Below are positions 50,798-61,213 of a stretch of DNA of 64,000 bases, piece after piece (position 1 is the stretch's first letter; each line of letters starts with the position of its first letter). The stretch is from Candida dubliniensis CD36 (Eukaryota > Ascomycota > Pichiomycetes > Serinales > Debaryomycetaceae). Position numbers and translations under genes: made by a program. The stretch spans positions 2,108,001 through 2,172,000 of the forward strand of contig NC_012860.1 in NCBI RefSeq assembly GCF_000026945.1, read 5' to 3'. Under the pieces are notes generated by a model. The model did not search any database. It was not told the DNA's origin and was given only the letters and a program-made list of their open reading frames with translations.

Positions 50798-51882
50798 GAT
50801 GGTAGGGAAATGGCGTCAGTTACTTCGTATGTCTTCTGGAGATCATTATATTACTAACAAAAAAAAAACTGATCTAAAAATCTTCTTGGTGTGTGTAGAT
50901 ACTGAGCACGTCTGCACGACCCTATTTTCTCTGAATCACTTTCCTGTTCAAAACAAAGAGCAAATATCATTATTTGTTGTCAGGTGAGTGTGTTAAGCAA
51001 AAGTGAAAGCAAAGGTTCTGGTCATAGTGGTGTCTGCTATAAAAAGGTTTGTAGTAATTGGAACTTGGATCATGTTTCATTGTTTGATTTACAAATTTTG
51101 TTCAATTTCTACATATTTTTCAATAGAAAAAAGTAACTGAAATTCAAAATTGATACTTTCTTCAAGGAGAAAATTATCCTTGGAATTAACGATTTTGCTT
51201 GACAAAATCAATAATATAAACCCAATAGATTCTCCAACAACAACGAAACGTAAATAGACTCCTCTCAATTGAGTTGCAAAAATCTATGGTCGTTGTTTTA
51301 CCTCATCAAGTTCCGAAATATCCCTGCTTTCATTTTTTTTTTTTTTTTTGATTTCTCTCACAAATTTAATCCGAAAACAGACGGAGTTGTTGGACCAATT
51401 AAATTGCAGCAATTCTCTCGGTACCGACATAGCAGCATCGACCGGGTACTTTTAAGTGAAAGTATATAACCGAACCTACCAATACTTTATGGAAACACCA
51501 ACAACGATAATATACATCAAGTTTAGTTATCTACATAACCACATTATTCTACAATATTTTATTCAGCTTTAACTTGAATATAACTAAGCAATATATTGTT
51601 CTGTTCAATAAACTATGTTATTCGGAGAGTAAACGAAATCAAAGCATCAATGGATTTCAACGACAGCACTGTTAGTGGAGTTTTTTTCTTTTCTTTGTTT
51701 TTGTACCCCAAACCTATTTTTTTTTTCTTATGGCGCTCTCTGCCTTGAAGAAATGCAATGAACAATCAAATATTGAGAACATCACAACAATTTTTTTTTT
51801 TTTTTTGTCTACATATTCTTCTCCCTGGATACTAAGAGCTTATTCACAGCATCTATTAACTAAATCTGATATATATTCCATA
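50798..51882. other. Intergenic region upstream of IDH1
   Basis: Divergent promoters of FMC1 and IDH1. A CCAAT box (plus strand, near 51393) and a TATA-like AGTATATAACC near 51461 could serve IDH1. T runs occur at about 51331-51349 and 51790-51806. An ATG at 51730 is in frame with IDH1 exon 1 and would add 51 residues; I consider it 5' leader. Confidence 0.5.
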
Positions 51883-53194
51883 ATGTTAAGAACCGTTATT
51901 GCTCAAAAGGTATGTTCAATTTGTGACCTGCAGCTATTATCAATGGTTTATGCAAGTTTATCGTTGTCGCTCGGAGAAATAAAGTCCATTGAATTATGGA
52001 TCTCTTCTCTGAACGACAACCGAAAACAGGTAAATCAGGAACCAATTTCATCATAGGTTCCAGCTTATTGATAATGAAAACAAAACAAAAAAAGAATTGT
52101 AATCATACTAACTGTTACAATATTAGAACTCCATTCGTTCGTTGGCTACTTTTGCATCACCAGAAGCCGTTTTACCAAAAAAATACGGTGGCAGATACAC
52201 TGTTACTTTGATTCCAGGTGATGGTGCTGGTCAAGAAATCACTGATTCTGTCAAGCAAATTTTCAAATCTCAAAATGTTCCAATTGATTGGGAAGTCGTT
52301 GAGGTCAGTGGTGTTGAAAGTGAAACTGGTAAAAGCCACGGTGTTGACGAAGCTGTCGAATCTTTAAAGAGAAATAAAGTTGGTTTGAAAGGTATCTTGT
52401 ACACATCTACTGGAAAATCCGCCAAATCATTGAATGTTGCATTGAGAAAGGAGTTAGACATTTACGCTTCATTAGTTTTAATCAAAAACATTCCAGGAGT
52501 TAAAGGTATTTACGATGGTATTGATTTCGCTTTGGTCAGAGAAAACACTGAAGGTGAATATAGTGGTTTGGAACACCAATCATACCCAGGTGTTGTTGAA
52601 TCCTTGAAAATTATGACAAGATTCAAGTCCGAAAGAATTGCCAAATTTGCTTTTGATTTTGCTTTGAAGAACAACAGAAAATTGGTTACTGCTATCCACA
52701 AAGCTAACATTATGAAATTAGGTGATGGTTTGTTCAGACAAACTGTCAAAGATGTTGGTCAAGACTACCCAGGTATCGGAGTAAGTGATTTGATTGTCGA
52801 TAATGCTTCTATGCAAGCTGTTGCTAAACCACAGCAATTCGATGTTTTGGTCACTCCTAACTTGTACGGTTCCATCTTATCCAACATTGGTGCTGCATTG
52901 ATTGGTGGTCCAGGTTTGGTTCCAGGTGCTAACTTTGGTAGAGAATATGCTGTTTTCGAACCAGGATGTCGTCACGTTGGTTTAGATATTAAAGGTAAAA
53001 ACTCTGCTAACCCAACTGCTATGATCTTGTCTAGTGCTATGATGTTGAGACATTTGGGATTAAACGATCATGCTGACAAGATTTCTAAGGCTACCTACGA
53101 TGTCATTGCCGAAGGTAATGTCAGAACTGCTGATATTGGTGGTAATGCCACCACTACTGAGTTCACTGAAGCCATCATCAATAAATTGGCTTAA
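51883..53194 (+). CDS. IDH1: Mitochondrial NAD-isocitrate dehydrogenase subunit 1 (spliced)
   Basis: Exon 1 (51883-51909) encodes MLRTVIAQK. An intron of 217 nt runs from GTATGT (51910) to TAG (ending 52126), with the branch point TACTAAC at 52106-52112. Exon 2 (52127-53194) continues in frame with NSIRSLATFASPE and the mature protein YGGRYTVTLIPGDGAGQEI. The joined product has 364 residues (yeast 360). SLNVALRKELDIYASL, together with NTEGEYSGLEH and HKANIMKLGDGLF, fits Idh1, the regulatory subunit of the octamer, rather than Idh2. The enzyme makes 2-oxoglutarate in the TCA cycle. The mitochondrial presequence is split by the intron. Confidence 0.96.
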
Positions 53195-53734
53195 GCGAAG
53201 TAATGAAGTACATTATAATCTGAGAGATGTCGGGAAAGAGGAAGGACATACATTAAATATTTATATAAACTCGATTTTTGTTGTTACAATAAATCAACTA
53301 CACTATGTTTATAATTGTTGTATTCTCTGTATTTGAACCTTCAGAGTCAATTTACAAATAATTGAACCTGTATATTATATTATGAAGAGTCACCACCACC
53401 ACCACAAAAAAATTTTTTTCCTTCCCATCTCCGTCTGCCATACTAAGAAGCAAGAAAAAGAGAGAAAAGTAATCTCTACACCACCAACCGCGAACGAACC
53501 AACTTTATAAATTGCAAAAAATAATTCTACAAATGACGTCCACGCACGCACGCACACACCAACCCACATTTTCAAAAATTTTATCAATTGCTATATAGAT
53601 GTAGATTATTCTCAAAATATTTTTTTTTTTTCGTTTTTTTTTTTTCTCTTTTGGTTTCTTTTCTAACGGTTTCAATCGTTCAACCAAAAACTAGTATATA
53701 TTGCTATTAGACAAAAAATTCCAATTCAAGAATC
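53195..53734. other. Intergenic region between IDH1 and ADE12
   Basis: Two TGACTC sites on the minus strand (53344-53349 and 53387-53392), a CAC repeat (about 53390-53405), a CGCA/CACA repeat near 53540-53560 and T runs before the ADE12 start. The TGACTC cores could serve Bas1 or Gcn4-type regulation of ADE12. Confidence 0.45.
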
Positions 53735-55021
53735 ATGTGTGACGTCGTGTTAGGATCTCAATGGGGTGATGAAGGTAAAGGTAAATTAGTCGATTTATTG
53801 TGTGATGATATCGATGTTTGTGCCAGATGTCAAGGTGGTAACAATGCAGGTCACACTATCGTAGTTGGTAAAGTCAAGTATGACTTCCATATGTTACCTT
53901 CTGGTTTAGTCAATCCTAAATGTCAGAACTTGGTTGGATCTGGGGTTGTTATTCATGTTCCCTCCTTCTTTGCCGAGTTAGAAAACTTGGAAGCAAAAGG
54001 TTTGGATTGTCGTGATAGATTGTTTGTTTCATCTAGAGCTCATTTGGTCTTTGATTTCCATCAGCGTACTGATAAATTGAAAGAGGCTGAATTATCAACA
54101 AATAAAAAGTCAATAGGTACTACTGGTAAAGGTATTGGTCCAACCTACTCAACAAAGGCAAGTAGATCAGGTATCAGAGTCCACCATTTAGTCAACCCTG
54201 ACCCAGAAGCTTGGGAGGATTTTAAGACTAGATACATGAGATTAGTTGAGAGCAGACAAAAAAGATACGGGGAATTTGAATACGATCCTAAAGAAGAATT
54301 GGCAAGATTTGAAAAATACCGTGAGGCTTTGAGACCGTTCGTAGTCGACTCAGTCAACTTCATGCACGAAGCCATTGCTGCCAATAAAAAGATCTTGGTT
54401 GAAGGTGCCAACGCATTAATGTTGGATATTGATTTCGGTACTTATCCATATGTCACCTCTTCATCGACAGGTATTGGTGGTGTTTTGACCGGGTTAGGTA
54501 TTCCTCCAAGAACAATTAGAAATGTTTATGGTGTTGTCAAAGCGTACACCACCAGAGTTGGCGAAGGTCCCTTTCCAACAGAACAATTGAACAAAGTAGG
54601 TGAAACATTGCAAGATGTTGGTGCAGAATATGGTGTTACTACTGGAAGAAAAAGAAGATGTGGTTGGTTGGACTTGGTTGTGTTGAAATACTCCAATCTG
54701 ATCAATGGATACACTTCTTTGAACATCACTAAATTGGATGTTTTGGATAAGTTCAAGGAAATTGAAGTTGGTGTTGCTTACAAATTGAATGGAAAGGAAT
54801 TGCCTAGTTTTCCTGAAGATTTGATCGATTTGGCTAAAGTCGAGGTTGTGTACAAGAAATTCCCAGGTTGGGAGCAAGATATCACAGGCATCAAAAAGTA
54901 TGATGACTTACCAGAAAATGCTAAGAACTATCTTAAATTCATTGAGGATTATTTGCAAGTTCCAATCCAATGGGTCGGGACCGGTCCAGCTAGAGATTCC
55001 ATGTTAGAGAAGAAGATTTAG
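53735..55021 (+). CDS. ADE12: Adenylosuccinate synthetase
   Basis: 428 residues that catalyse GTP-dependent coupling of IMP and Asp to adenylosuccinate, the first step toward AMP. Diagnostic segments: [18 protein letters not shown] (residues 5-22, catalytic Asp and P-loop-like GDEGKGK), [11 protein letters not shown] (base-binding), [59 protein letters not shown] and the C-terminal [10 protein letters not shown]. The length is normal for fungi (433 in yeast). Confidence 0.97.
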   Translation: MCDVVLGSQWGDEGKGKLVDLLCDDIDVCARCQGGNNAGHTIVVGKVKYDFHMLPSGLVNPKCQNLVGSGVVIHVPSFFAELENLEAKGLDCRDRLFVSSRAHLVFDFHQRTDKLKEAELSTNKKSIGTTGKGIGPTYSTKASRSGIRVHHLVNPDPEAWEDFKTRYMRLVESRQKRYGEFEYDPKEELARFEKYREALRPFVVDSVNFMHEAIAANKKILVEGANALMLDIDFGTYPYVTSSSTGIGGVLTGLGIPPRTIRNVYGVVKAYTTRVGEGPFPTEQLNKVGETLQDVGAEYGVTTGRKRRCGWLDLVVLKYSNLINGYTSLNITKLDVLDKFKEIEVGVAYKLNGKELPSFPEDLIDLAKVEVVYKKFPGWEQDITGIKKYDDLPENAKNYLKFIEDYLQVPIQWVGTGPARDSMLEKKI

Positions 55022-55764
55022 TTATATACATGTAATTGAGTACGTTTAGATTTGTTTTATTAGATTAAAAACCTTACAAAATCCAAAAAAAAAAAAAAAA
55101 AAAAAAAATTATAAAGTATATTTCAAAATTGTAGAATCATGCTGAATATAATAGAATGAATTTAGTATTTGTATTTACCAATTCTTGAAAGCTTGGTTTA
55201 TGGTGGTAAATTGTACTGGATTGTGTAGAACAGTTTTTGGATTCAAAGTGCGGTGGTATTATTCTTCCTCGCCCCACACCACTACATTACCAACAATATT
55301 CCCAAATCACCTTATATTAATAGAAAAAAAAAAAAGAACACATATATAACTATAAAAAATATTTGTGGAACACCTACTACTTTTTTTTTTTAACAGAAAT
55401 CTTATAAATAACAACACACACCAGTAAGGAAAACAAAATCATTTTTCGATAGGCTAACAGCAGTTTGGAACTCTCTTGTAATCGATTTTAGTTTATTGTT
55501 TCAGGAACCAAAATTAAAATAAAGAAGGCAAGAGGGGACGAGACACTATTGTTAGTTTGTTGCGACTGTTTCACTGTCAGTTCCATTTGTGATAAGCTTC
55601 CCAATTGAAAGAATTTCGAATTGCATACTAAAAGATTGACTATTTTAAAGGGGAGGCACATTTGATAAGACTTGTCATCTGAACTCAAGAATATTTGTGA
55701 ATTTAATATTCCTTCATGAATGCAAAAGCAATTTAAACTATAAAATAATCTCGCTAACACCAAA
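55022..55764. other. Intergenic region before a spliced WD40-like gene
   Basis: Contains an A24 run (55085-55108) at the ADE12 3' end and other A/T runs. No gene is supported; a 91-codon minus-strand frame has no motif. It ends at the short first exon of the next gene. Confidence 0.5.
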
Positions 55765-57371
55765 ATGAATATTCTTCTCGCAGATCATCAAAGAAGAAGT
55801 ATAAGAGGTATGTACTCGATGATAGATATTAAATCTCTTGCCAATGTACTAGAGTTGATATTAACAAATTTTTTTTTTTAGTTGTCAGAATATCGAAAAG
55901 GTCCTCCGATACATTGGACATTGGCATAAAGGGGGAAATATGTAGACCCACTACAACTTTGCCGAATAACTACGTAACCAAAATACTTACATTTAAGTTC
56001 CAAAACATTTTCCATTTGGTCATATTGAGAAGCAATGGATCAATTCAATTGTACACCAAAAATGCAAACTCGAAATTTTACACTTTATTCAAGGACTGGA
56101 AGAATAACCTAATGAGCAGTCATACAGACACGATTGTCGCGCTTGATGTGTTGAACAACCAGTATCTTTATAGCTGTTCACGGGATGGGAAATTGATTAT
56201 AAGGGACTTAATAAATGACGATGCCGATAAAAGCTATGAAGTGTATATGCTCATGGATAATATCGGAAAGATTGATTTAAAGTTGGATAAATTCACAAAC
56301 ACAATATCGGTTGCCACATGTGGGAAGAATAACAACCTTAAATTGTATACCATCGACTTGGAACTCGACGGTACCAATAAGGGATCTTCAAAAGATCAAG
56401 TGGACTTGACATATGTACAGAATTTTAGAGTCTCGCCACTCAGAAGATCTTTCATGACCTTCAGTTTCAACAATCCGCTTTTAGCAAGTGTCATACGATC
56501 ACCACCACCACCGCCAATACCTGAGAGGCGAAGTTCAGGAGTATTGATGCCATATTGGCAATCGCTGACACCATTAGAGGATTATGTTTACAATCTGGAT
56601 CCCACAGACCGTATTTCACAATGGATGTCTGGTGTATGTTTTATTAAAGGAAATGACTACATAGTCTGTGGGAGTCAGATGGGAGAACTAGTAATTTACA
56701 ATCCCGTGGAGGATATTTCACCGGTGTTTAAAAAACGTATTTCACAGTTTTCTATTCAAAATATTGAACAAATAGACAATGATTTGATTATTTTTAGTGA
56801 CTCCATGAGTAGAATTGTCATTTTTCTGATAAGTAAACGAAAGATTGTATTACAGTTTCTGCACTTGGATTTTGGCCCTTTTCTCCATTTGAAGTACATT
56901 TTGCCAAATGCTTTTAGAAGAAAAACTAACGATCAGGTGGTTACTTTTGATGATATCTATGTGTTAAGTACAAAGATGGATCAACTGTTAGTTATTTATA
57001 AATTGACAGATAGTGGTTCCAGTGAACTATTGCTATCAGCCAAGATATTGAATGGTATGATCTTTTCAGCAACATTGTTGCAGTCGGTTTCTGAGTATGA
57101 TCAATTCAGGAATATGTTTGGTTGTGATGACGAAAGGCAATGTGTTCCTGCCATTATAAAAAAGAGAAAACTTTCATCAAACTCGTTTGCTTTGATGACA
57201 AATATCAGTGGCCAAGAACATAGTCCCAAGAATAAGATATCCCTTGAAGAAATGCAGGATAATACACTGCTACACACAAGCTCATCGTCTTCTCAGACTG
57301 AATCGGAGGATGACAATACTGAGAGTTTTGATTATGTGAATGTGGAGAAACACAAAGAAGCAACTAAGTGA
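55765..57371 (+). CDS. WD40-like protein of unknown function (spliced)
   Basis: Exon 1 (55765-55807) encodes MNILLADHQRRSIR. The intron runs from GTATGT at 55808 to TAG ending at 55881, with a branch-like TATTAAC around 55857-55863. Exon 2 (55882-57371) continues in frame, giving 510 residues. Segments such as TDTIVALDVLNNQYLYSCSRD, DYIVCGSQMGELVIYN and DNDLIIFSDSMSRIVIFLI look like beta-propeller blades. A PPPPPIPERR patch sits near 220, and the C-terminal tail is Ser/Glu/Asp-rich (about 430-510). I considered the ribosome-biogenesis protein Nsa1 because the layout is similar, but saw no decisive match. Confidence 0.75.
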
Positions 57372-57797
57372 TGAAGTTACCTTTATTGGGCAAATCTATT
57401 GACTTAGTTTGTTTGCCTGTGTTTGTGTATAGTATGTAATGTACGTGATGTCCCTAAAACTTCAGAAACTAGGAATGGATTTAAAACTTTGGTTGTTCAA
57501 TGAGATAAAAAGTTTTTTTTTGCAGTTCAATTACGTTTTTTTTTTTTTAATCTGTAAATATTAAGCTATTACCTGTGCTGTTATTAACTGAGTCACTTCT
57601 ATCTTCACATAATTTGCTTGTTTTCTCTAATAATTACCAGAGTTTTTTTTTTTTTCGGTGGTGGTCGCAATCCTACAACGAGGATTGTTGAGAGTTGCCA
57701 CTGTTTTCTGACGTACCACCAGTCTATTCTTTTTTCTTCGTTCTGACAAATTAACGTTCTATTCACTTGTTTTTTTTTCCAAACATTAGTGATCAAC
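57372..57797. other. Intergenic region upstream of DOA1
   Basis: T-rich stretches only, including runs around 57514, 57537-57549 and 57643-57655. No gene or recognised factor site. Confidence 0.45.
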
Positions 57798-60095
57798 ATG
57801 TCTTACAAACTTAGCTCTACCTTATTTGGTCACGAACAGGATGTCAAAGATGTTGCCATTACTGAAAATGGCGGTTTAGTTTCTGTACTGAGAGATGGTA
57901 CAACGAGAATCTGGTCAGATATTTATACAACTCAATCTGAGGCAACAATTCTTTTCCAATCACCGACTAACTCATTCATTAATTCAGTAGCAAGCTTCAA
58001 TGATTTGATTGCTAGTGGAGGTCAAGACGCCATGATTTATTTAAGTGATGAACACGGTGATGATAAGTATCAATTGATCGGACACGAAGGAAACGTGTGC
58101 TCAATGTCGTATTCTCATGGGCAATTAATTTCTAGTTCTTGGGATTGTACTGCAATCGTGTGGAATTTGGAAGAGTTCATTCCCAAATATATATTATCAG
58201 GACACGAATCTTCAGTCTGGGATTGTCAAGTATTGGGAGAAGATCAATATTTAACTTGTGGTGCTGATAAAACCATCAGATTATGGCAGGGAAAATCTGA
58301 GGTTAAACAATTCATTGGCCACCTTGATGTGATTAGAAAATTGTTGATATTAGAAGGTGGGAAACAATTTTTATCATGTTCAAATGATGGATCTATCAAA
58401 TTATGGGATCTCCAAACAGGCAAAAACTTGCAAACATTTTATGGTCATGACTCGTTTGTTTACGATTTAGCATGGATAGCTAATGACAGGTTTGTATCTA
58501 CAGGTGAAGATAGAACAGCCAGAGTGTGGGATTTAGCAACCGGGAACGTGTTGCAAGTTATTACTTTGCCATGCATATCGATATGGTGTGTGGCCGCGTT
58601 GCCAAATGGTGATTTTGCGGTTGGTGGTTCTGATAACTTAATCCGGGTATTCACAGCTGATCCCGAAAGAGTTGCTCCGGAGGAAGAGTTGTTGAAGTTT
58701 AAAGAGGCAGTTCAGTCATCTTCAATTGCAGAACAGTCGCTCGATGATTTGAAAAAGACTGATATTCCTGGGTACGAAGCTTTGTCACAGCCTGGCAAAC
58801 AGGAGGGGTCCACCATTATGGTCAAAAATCCTAATAGTGGAACAATTGAAGCACATCAATGGTCTGGTGGTGAATGGCACAAAATTGGCGATGTGGTTGG
58901 ATCTTCGAGTAGCGGCAAAAAGCAAACTTACCAAGGAAAAGAATATGACTTTGTTTTTGATGTAGATATAAAGGATGGTGAGCCACCATTGAAGCTACCA
59001 TATAATGTCAATGACAATCCATATACTGCAGCTGAAAAATTCTTAGGCGACAATAATTTGCCTGCTTCGTACACTGATGAAGTTGTAAGATTTTTGCAGA
59101 AAAATACTGAAGGAGTGAGCTTACAAGAAAGCTCCAACAATTCGAACAACATAAGTGATGAAAGAGTTATTGATCCCTATTCTGATGCTTACAATAGACA
59201 ACAACAACAACAACAACAACAACAATTGAAGTCGGCTTTAAAAGTAATTCCTTCCAAGTCTTATATTTACTTCACTGATTACAAGACAGGACTGTTGGTG
59301 AATGGACTAAAAAAATTAAACCTGTCCCAGGATACCGAGGTACAGTTGTCCGACCAAGACTTGTCTGTTGTTGAGTCTTCTTTGTTGGATTTAAAGTCTA
59401 AAGAAGCCTTAGACTTGATAACTAGATATTGCAGCCATATTATTAGAAAATGGACAGCGTCTGCAAAATTGATTGGTTTTGATTTATTGAGAGTGAGTAT
59501 TCCCAAAGTAACAACTGTGGATATATTGACATCTACAGACGCCGCTGAAGTAATTTTAGATGTTGTGAATTTAGGATTCGAGAACATAAACGTGGAAAAT
59601 CCGGCACTTTTGATGATGATTCTCAAAGTTTTGAACAATTTGGTTGGAACCACATTGTTCGTTCAGTTGTACATCGATCCCTGCGGCACAGACAATAAAT
59701 TATACGAATACAATACTTTTTTCAAAAATTTGTTAAAGAAATTACAGAATAACACTGTAAAATTGACACAGCTGGCAAAATTATATACATCTACCATAAC
59801 TGCATTAACAACCTTGGTGTATAACTTATCAGCATATCAATTACAAACCAGCGCATTAAAGAATAACATTGAATCTTCCAAACCAGTTATCGAATTTATG
59901 GACAATTTAGGTCATCAAATTGTTGCATCCTCAAGCGAGGCGGCTTATAGATTAGCTGTTGCGTATGGCAATTTTAAATATGGAGAATTATACACTAAAG
60001 AAACTCCCTCTTGGTTAGCAGAAGTTGGAATTCTTTACGCAATCAATGGCGAACAAAGATTCCTTGACATTGCAGAAGATTTAAAAAACATATAG
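57798..60095 (+). CDS. DOA1: Doa1/Ufd3 (PLAA) ubiquitin and Cdc48 adaptor
   Basis: 765 residues. Seven N-terminal WD repeats (to about 300) bind ubiquitin. The PFU domain (about 340-440; YDFVFDVDIKDGEPPLKLPYNVNDNPY) is followed by a nine-Gln run (CAA x9, 59199-59225) and the PUL domain (about 485-765), which binds the Cdc48 C-terminus. It acts in ubiquitin homeostasis, sorting and mitochondria-associated degradation. The conserved start is the ATG at 57798. Codon 31 is CTG (57888-57890) within VSVxRDGT, where yeast, as I recall it, has Ser in VASVSRDGT; this is direct support for Ser decoding of CTG. It is convergent with RFA3 at 34 nt. Confidence 0.96.
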   Translation: MSYKLSSTLFGHEQDVKDVAITENGGLVSVLRDGTTRIWSDIYTTQSEATILFQSPTNSFINSVASFNDLIASGGQDAMIYLSDEHGDDKYQLIGHEGNVCSMSYSHGQLISSSWDCTAIVWNLEEFIPKYILSGHESSVWDCQVLGEDQYLTCGADKTIRLWQGKSEVKQFIGHLDVIRKLLILEGGKQFLSCSNDGSIKLWDLQTGKNLQTFYGHDSFVYDLAWIANDRFVSTGEDRTARVWDLATGNVLQVITLPCISIWCVAALPNGDFAVGGSDNLIRVFTADPERVAPEEELLKFKEAVQSSSIAEQSLDDLKKTDIPGYEALSQPGKQEGSTIMVKNPNSGTIEAHQWSGGEWHKIGDVVGSSSSGKKQTYQGKEYDFVFDVDIKDGEPPLKLPYNVNDNPYTAAEKFLGDNNLPASYTDEVVRFLQKNTEGVSLQESSNNSNNISDERVIDPYSDAYNRQQQQQQQQQLKSALKVIPSKSYIYFTDYKTGLLVNGLKKLNLSQDTEVQLSDQDLSVVESSLLDLKSKEALDLITRYCSHIIRKWTASAKLIGFDLLRVSIPKVTTVDILTSTDAAEVILDVVNLGFENINVENPALLMMILKVLNNLVGTTLFVQLYIDPCGTDNKLYEYNTFFKNLLKKLQNNTVKLTQLAKLYTSTITALTTLVYNLSAYQLQTSALKNNIESSKPVIEFMDNLGHQIVASSSEAAYRLAVAYGNFKYGELYTKETPSWLAEVGILYAINGEQRFLDIAEDLKNI

Positions 60096-60129
60096 GCATT
60101 GAATATAGATTACTATGTAGGTGTAGTAT

Positions 60130-60462
60130 TTAGTCATATATGTATAATTCAGGTACTTTCTGAGCATATTGAGCCAACTTTGAAGCAGCATTTATATCCA
60201 AATTATCGCTCAACTCTATGACAGAGTAAACATAGATCTTTAGTTCATTACCATTGACCTTGCCAATAATTTCATAATTCTTATTAATTTCTAATGGTGA
60301 ATCTGTAACTTGTGATAAATCCAATTTGATGGTTCCGTTGCTCACTAGAATTGCTTGACTCGAACCGTGATCAAACGATTCACACTTGCCCATCACCCTC
60401 ACTATTTTGTTTTTATTGGCTTGTAATAAAGTCGCATCTATTCTGATATTTGAAGCCTCCAT
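60130..60462 (-). CDS. RFA3: Replication protein A small subunit (Rfa3)
   Basis: 110 residues forming an OB-fold of the RPA14 family: IVRVMGKCESFDHGSSQAIL, TIKLDLSQV and YEIIGKVNGNELKIYVYSVIEL fit the RPA3 core strands, and a C-terminal helix mediates trimerisation with Rfa1 and Rfa2. Yeast Rfa3 is 122 residues. RPA binds single-stranded DNA in replication, repair and recombination. An ACGCGT site (MCB, MBF-type) lies 84 nt upstream, as expected for an S-phase gene. The ATG at 60462 begins the OB-fold directly. Confidence 0.88.
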   Translation of the reverse strand: MEASNIRIDATLLQANKNKIVRVMGKCESFDHGSSQAILVSNGTIKLDLSQVTDSPLEINKNYEIIGKVNGNELKIYVYSVIELSDNLDINAASKLAQYAQKVPELYIYD

Positions 60463-61213
60463 TGTGTAGTGAGTAAGATAGTAAGATTGATATACTTGGT
60501 TGGTAATAGAAACAAAAGGAATGAGAAGTCTGTTTAAAAATACAAACGCGTCCTCAGTTTTTAGAGTGGTGGTTGGTAAATTTCGTTTTGCTCTTCGATC
60601 TCGTTCTATTCACGTGCATTGAAAAAAAAAAAACGAATCAAACCAAATAAAGGAAGATGTTCGTGGGAACAACTCCTGACCAGGAACTGTACCCAAGACC
60701 AATCATTCGCTTCTGGCCTACACATCATTGAGTGTAAGGGAAGCGATTTAGTTTTGCAATTATTGCCAGCTATACCCTAGTAGTTAAGAATTTACTCTAC
60801 CATGAAACCGTTTATTGTACTTAGTTTTATTGCAAGTGTTCCTTGCGCCTAGAACTACAGTTTATTCCTTAAACAGCCCTAAAATACATATATTTTGAAA
60901 GCCTCTTCATTTGCAAAACTTAATTTTCATTTTGAGTGCACAAACAGACTTCATTTTTTAAGAAAAGAAAAAGAGAGCCAATGAATTAGAGTGGAAAATA
61001 TCCATTATTGTCGTTATTCGTGGTGGTTCGCGAGTTTTTGCACTTTTTCTAACAGCTAGGGGGGCGGGATCAAGACAAAGACCACGTCCAACAATAAAAA
61101 AATGAAAATTTTTTTTTTTATATATGTAACAGGTCCATATATTTTTCTTATTAGTTTTCACTTTTTGTCGAGTTTAACAATTCAATTGAATATCAATTTT
61201 AGTTTTTGTAACA
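60463..61213. other. Divergent promoter region RFA3-MTS1
   Basis: Contains an ACGCGT MCB-type site near RFA3 (60546-60551), an A-run near 60619-60630, and a T-run/TATATATG segment just before MTS1. No gene is seen. Confidence 0.55.
60546..60551. promoter_or_regulatory. MCB box ACGCGT upstream of RFA3
   Basis: Palindromic ACGCGT, 84 nt before the RFA3 ATG. This is the standard MBF-binding core for G1/S genes such as RPA subunits. Confidence 0.6.

Noticed and set aside
51730..51882. In-frame ATG 51 codons upstream of IDH1 exon 1
   Set aside because: The extra sequence includes a poly-Phe stretch from a T run, has no similarity to known Idh1 starts, and the ATG at 51883 already gives a typical mitochondrial leader. 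Treated as 5' leader.
55914..57371. Reading the WD40-like gene as an intronless frame from 55914
   Set aside because: That frame begins without an ATG. A 43-nt first exon with GTATGT donor and T-rich TAG acceptor restores a proper ATG start.
55765..57371. Naming the WD40-like gene NSA1
   Set aside because: The architecture is comparable, but I could not match decisive segments, and I recall NSA1 elsewhere in the C. albicans genome.
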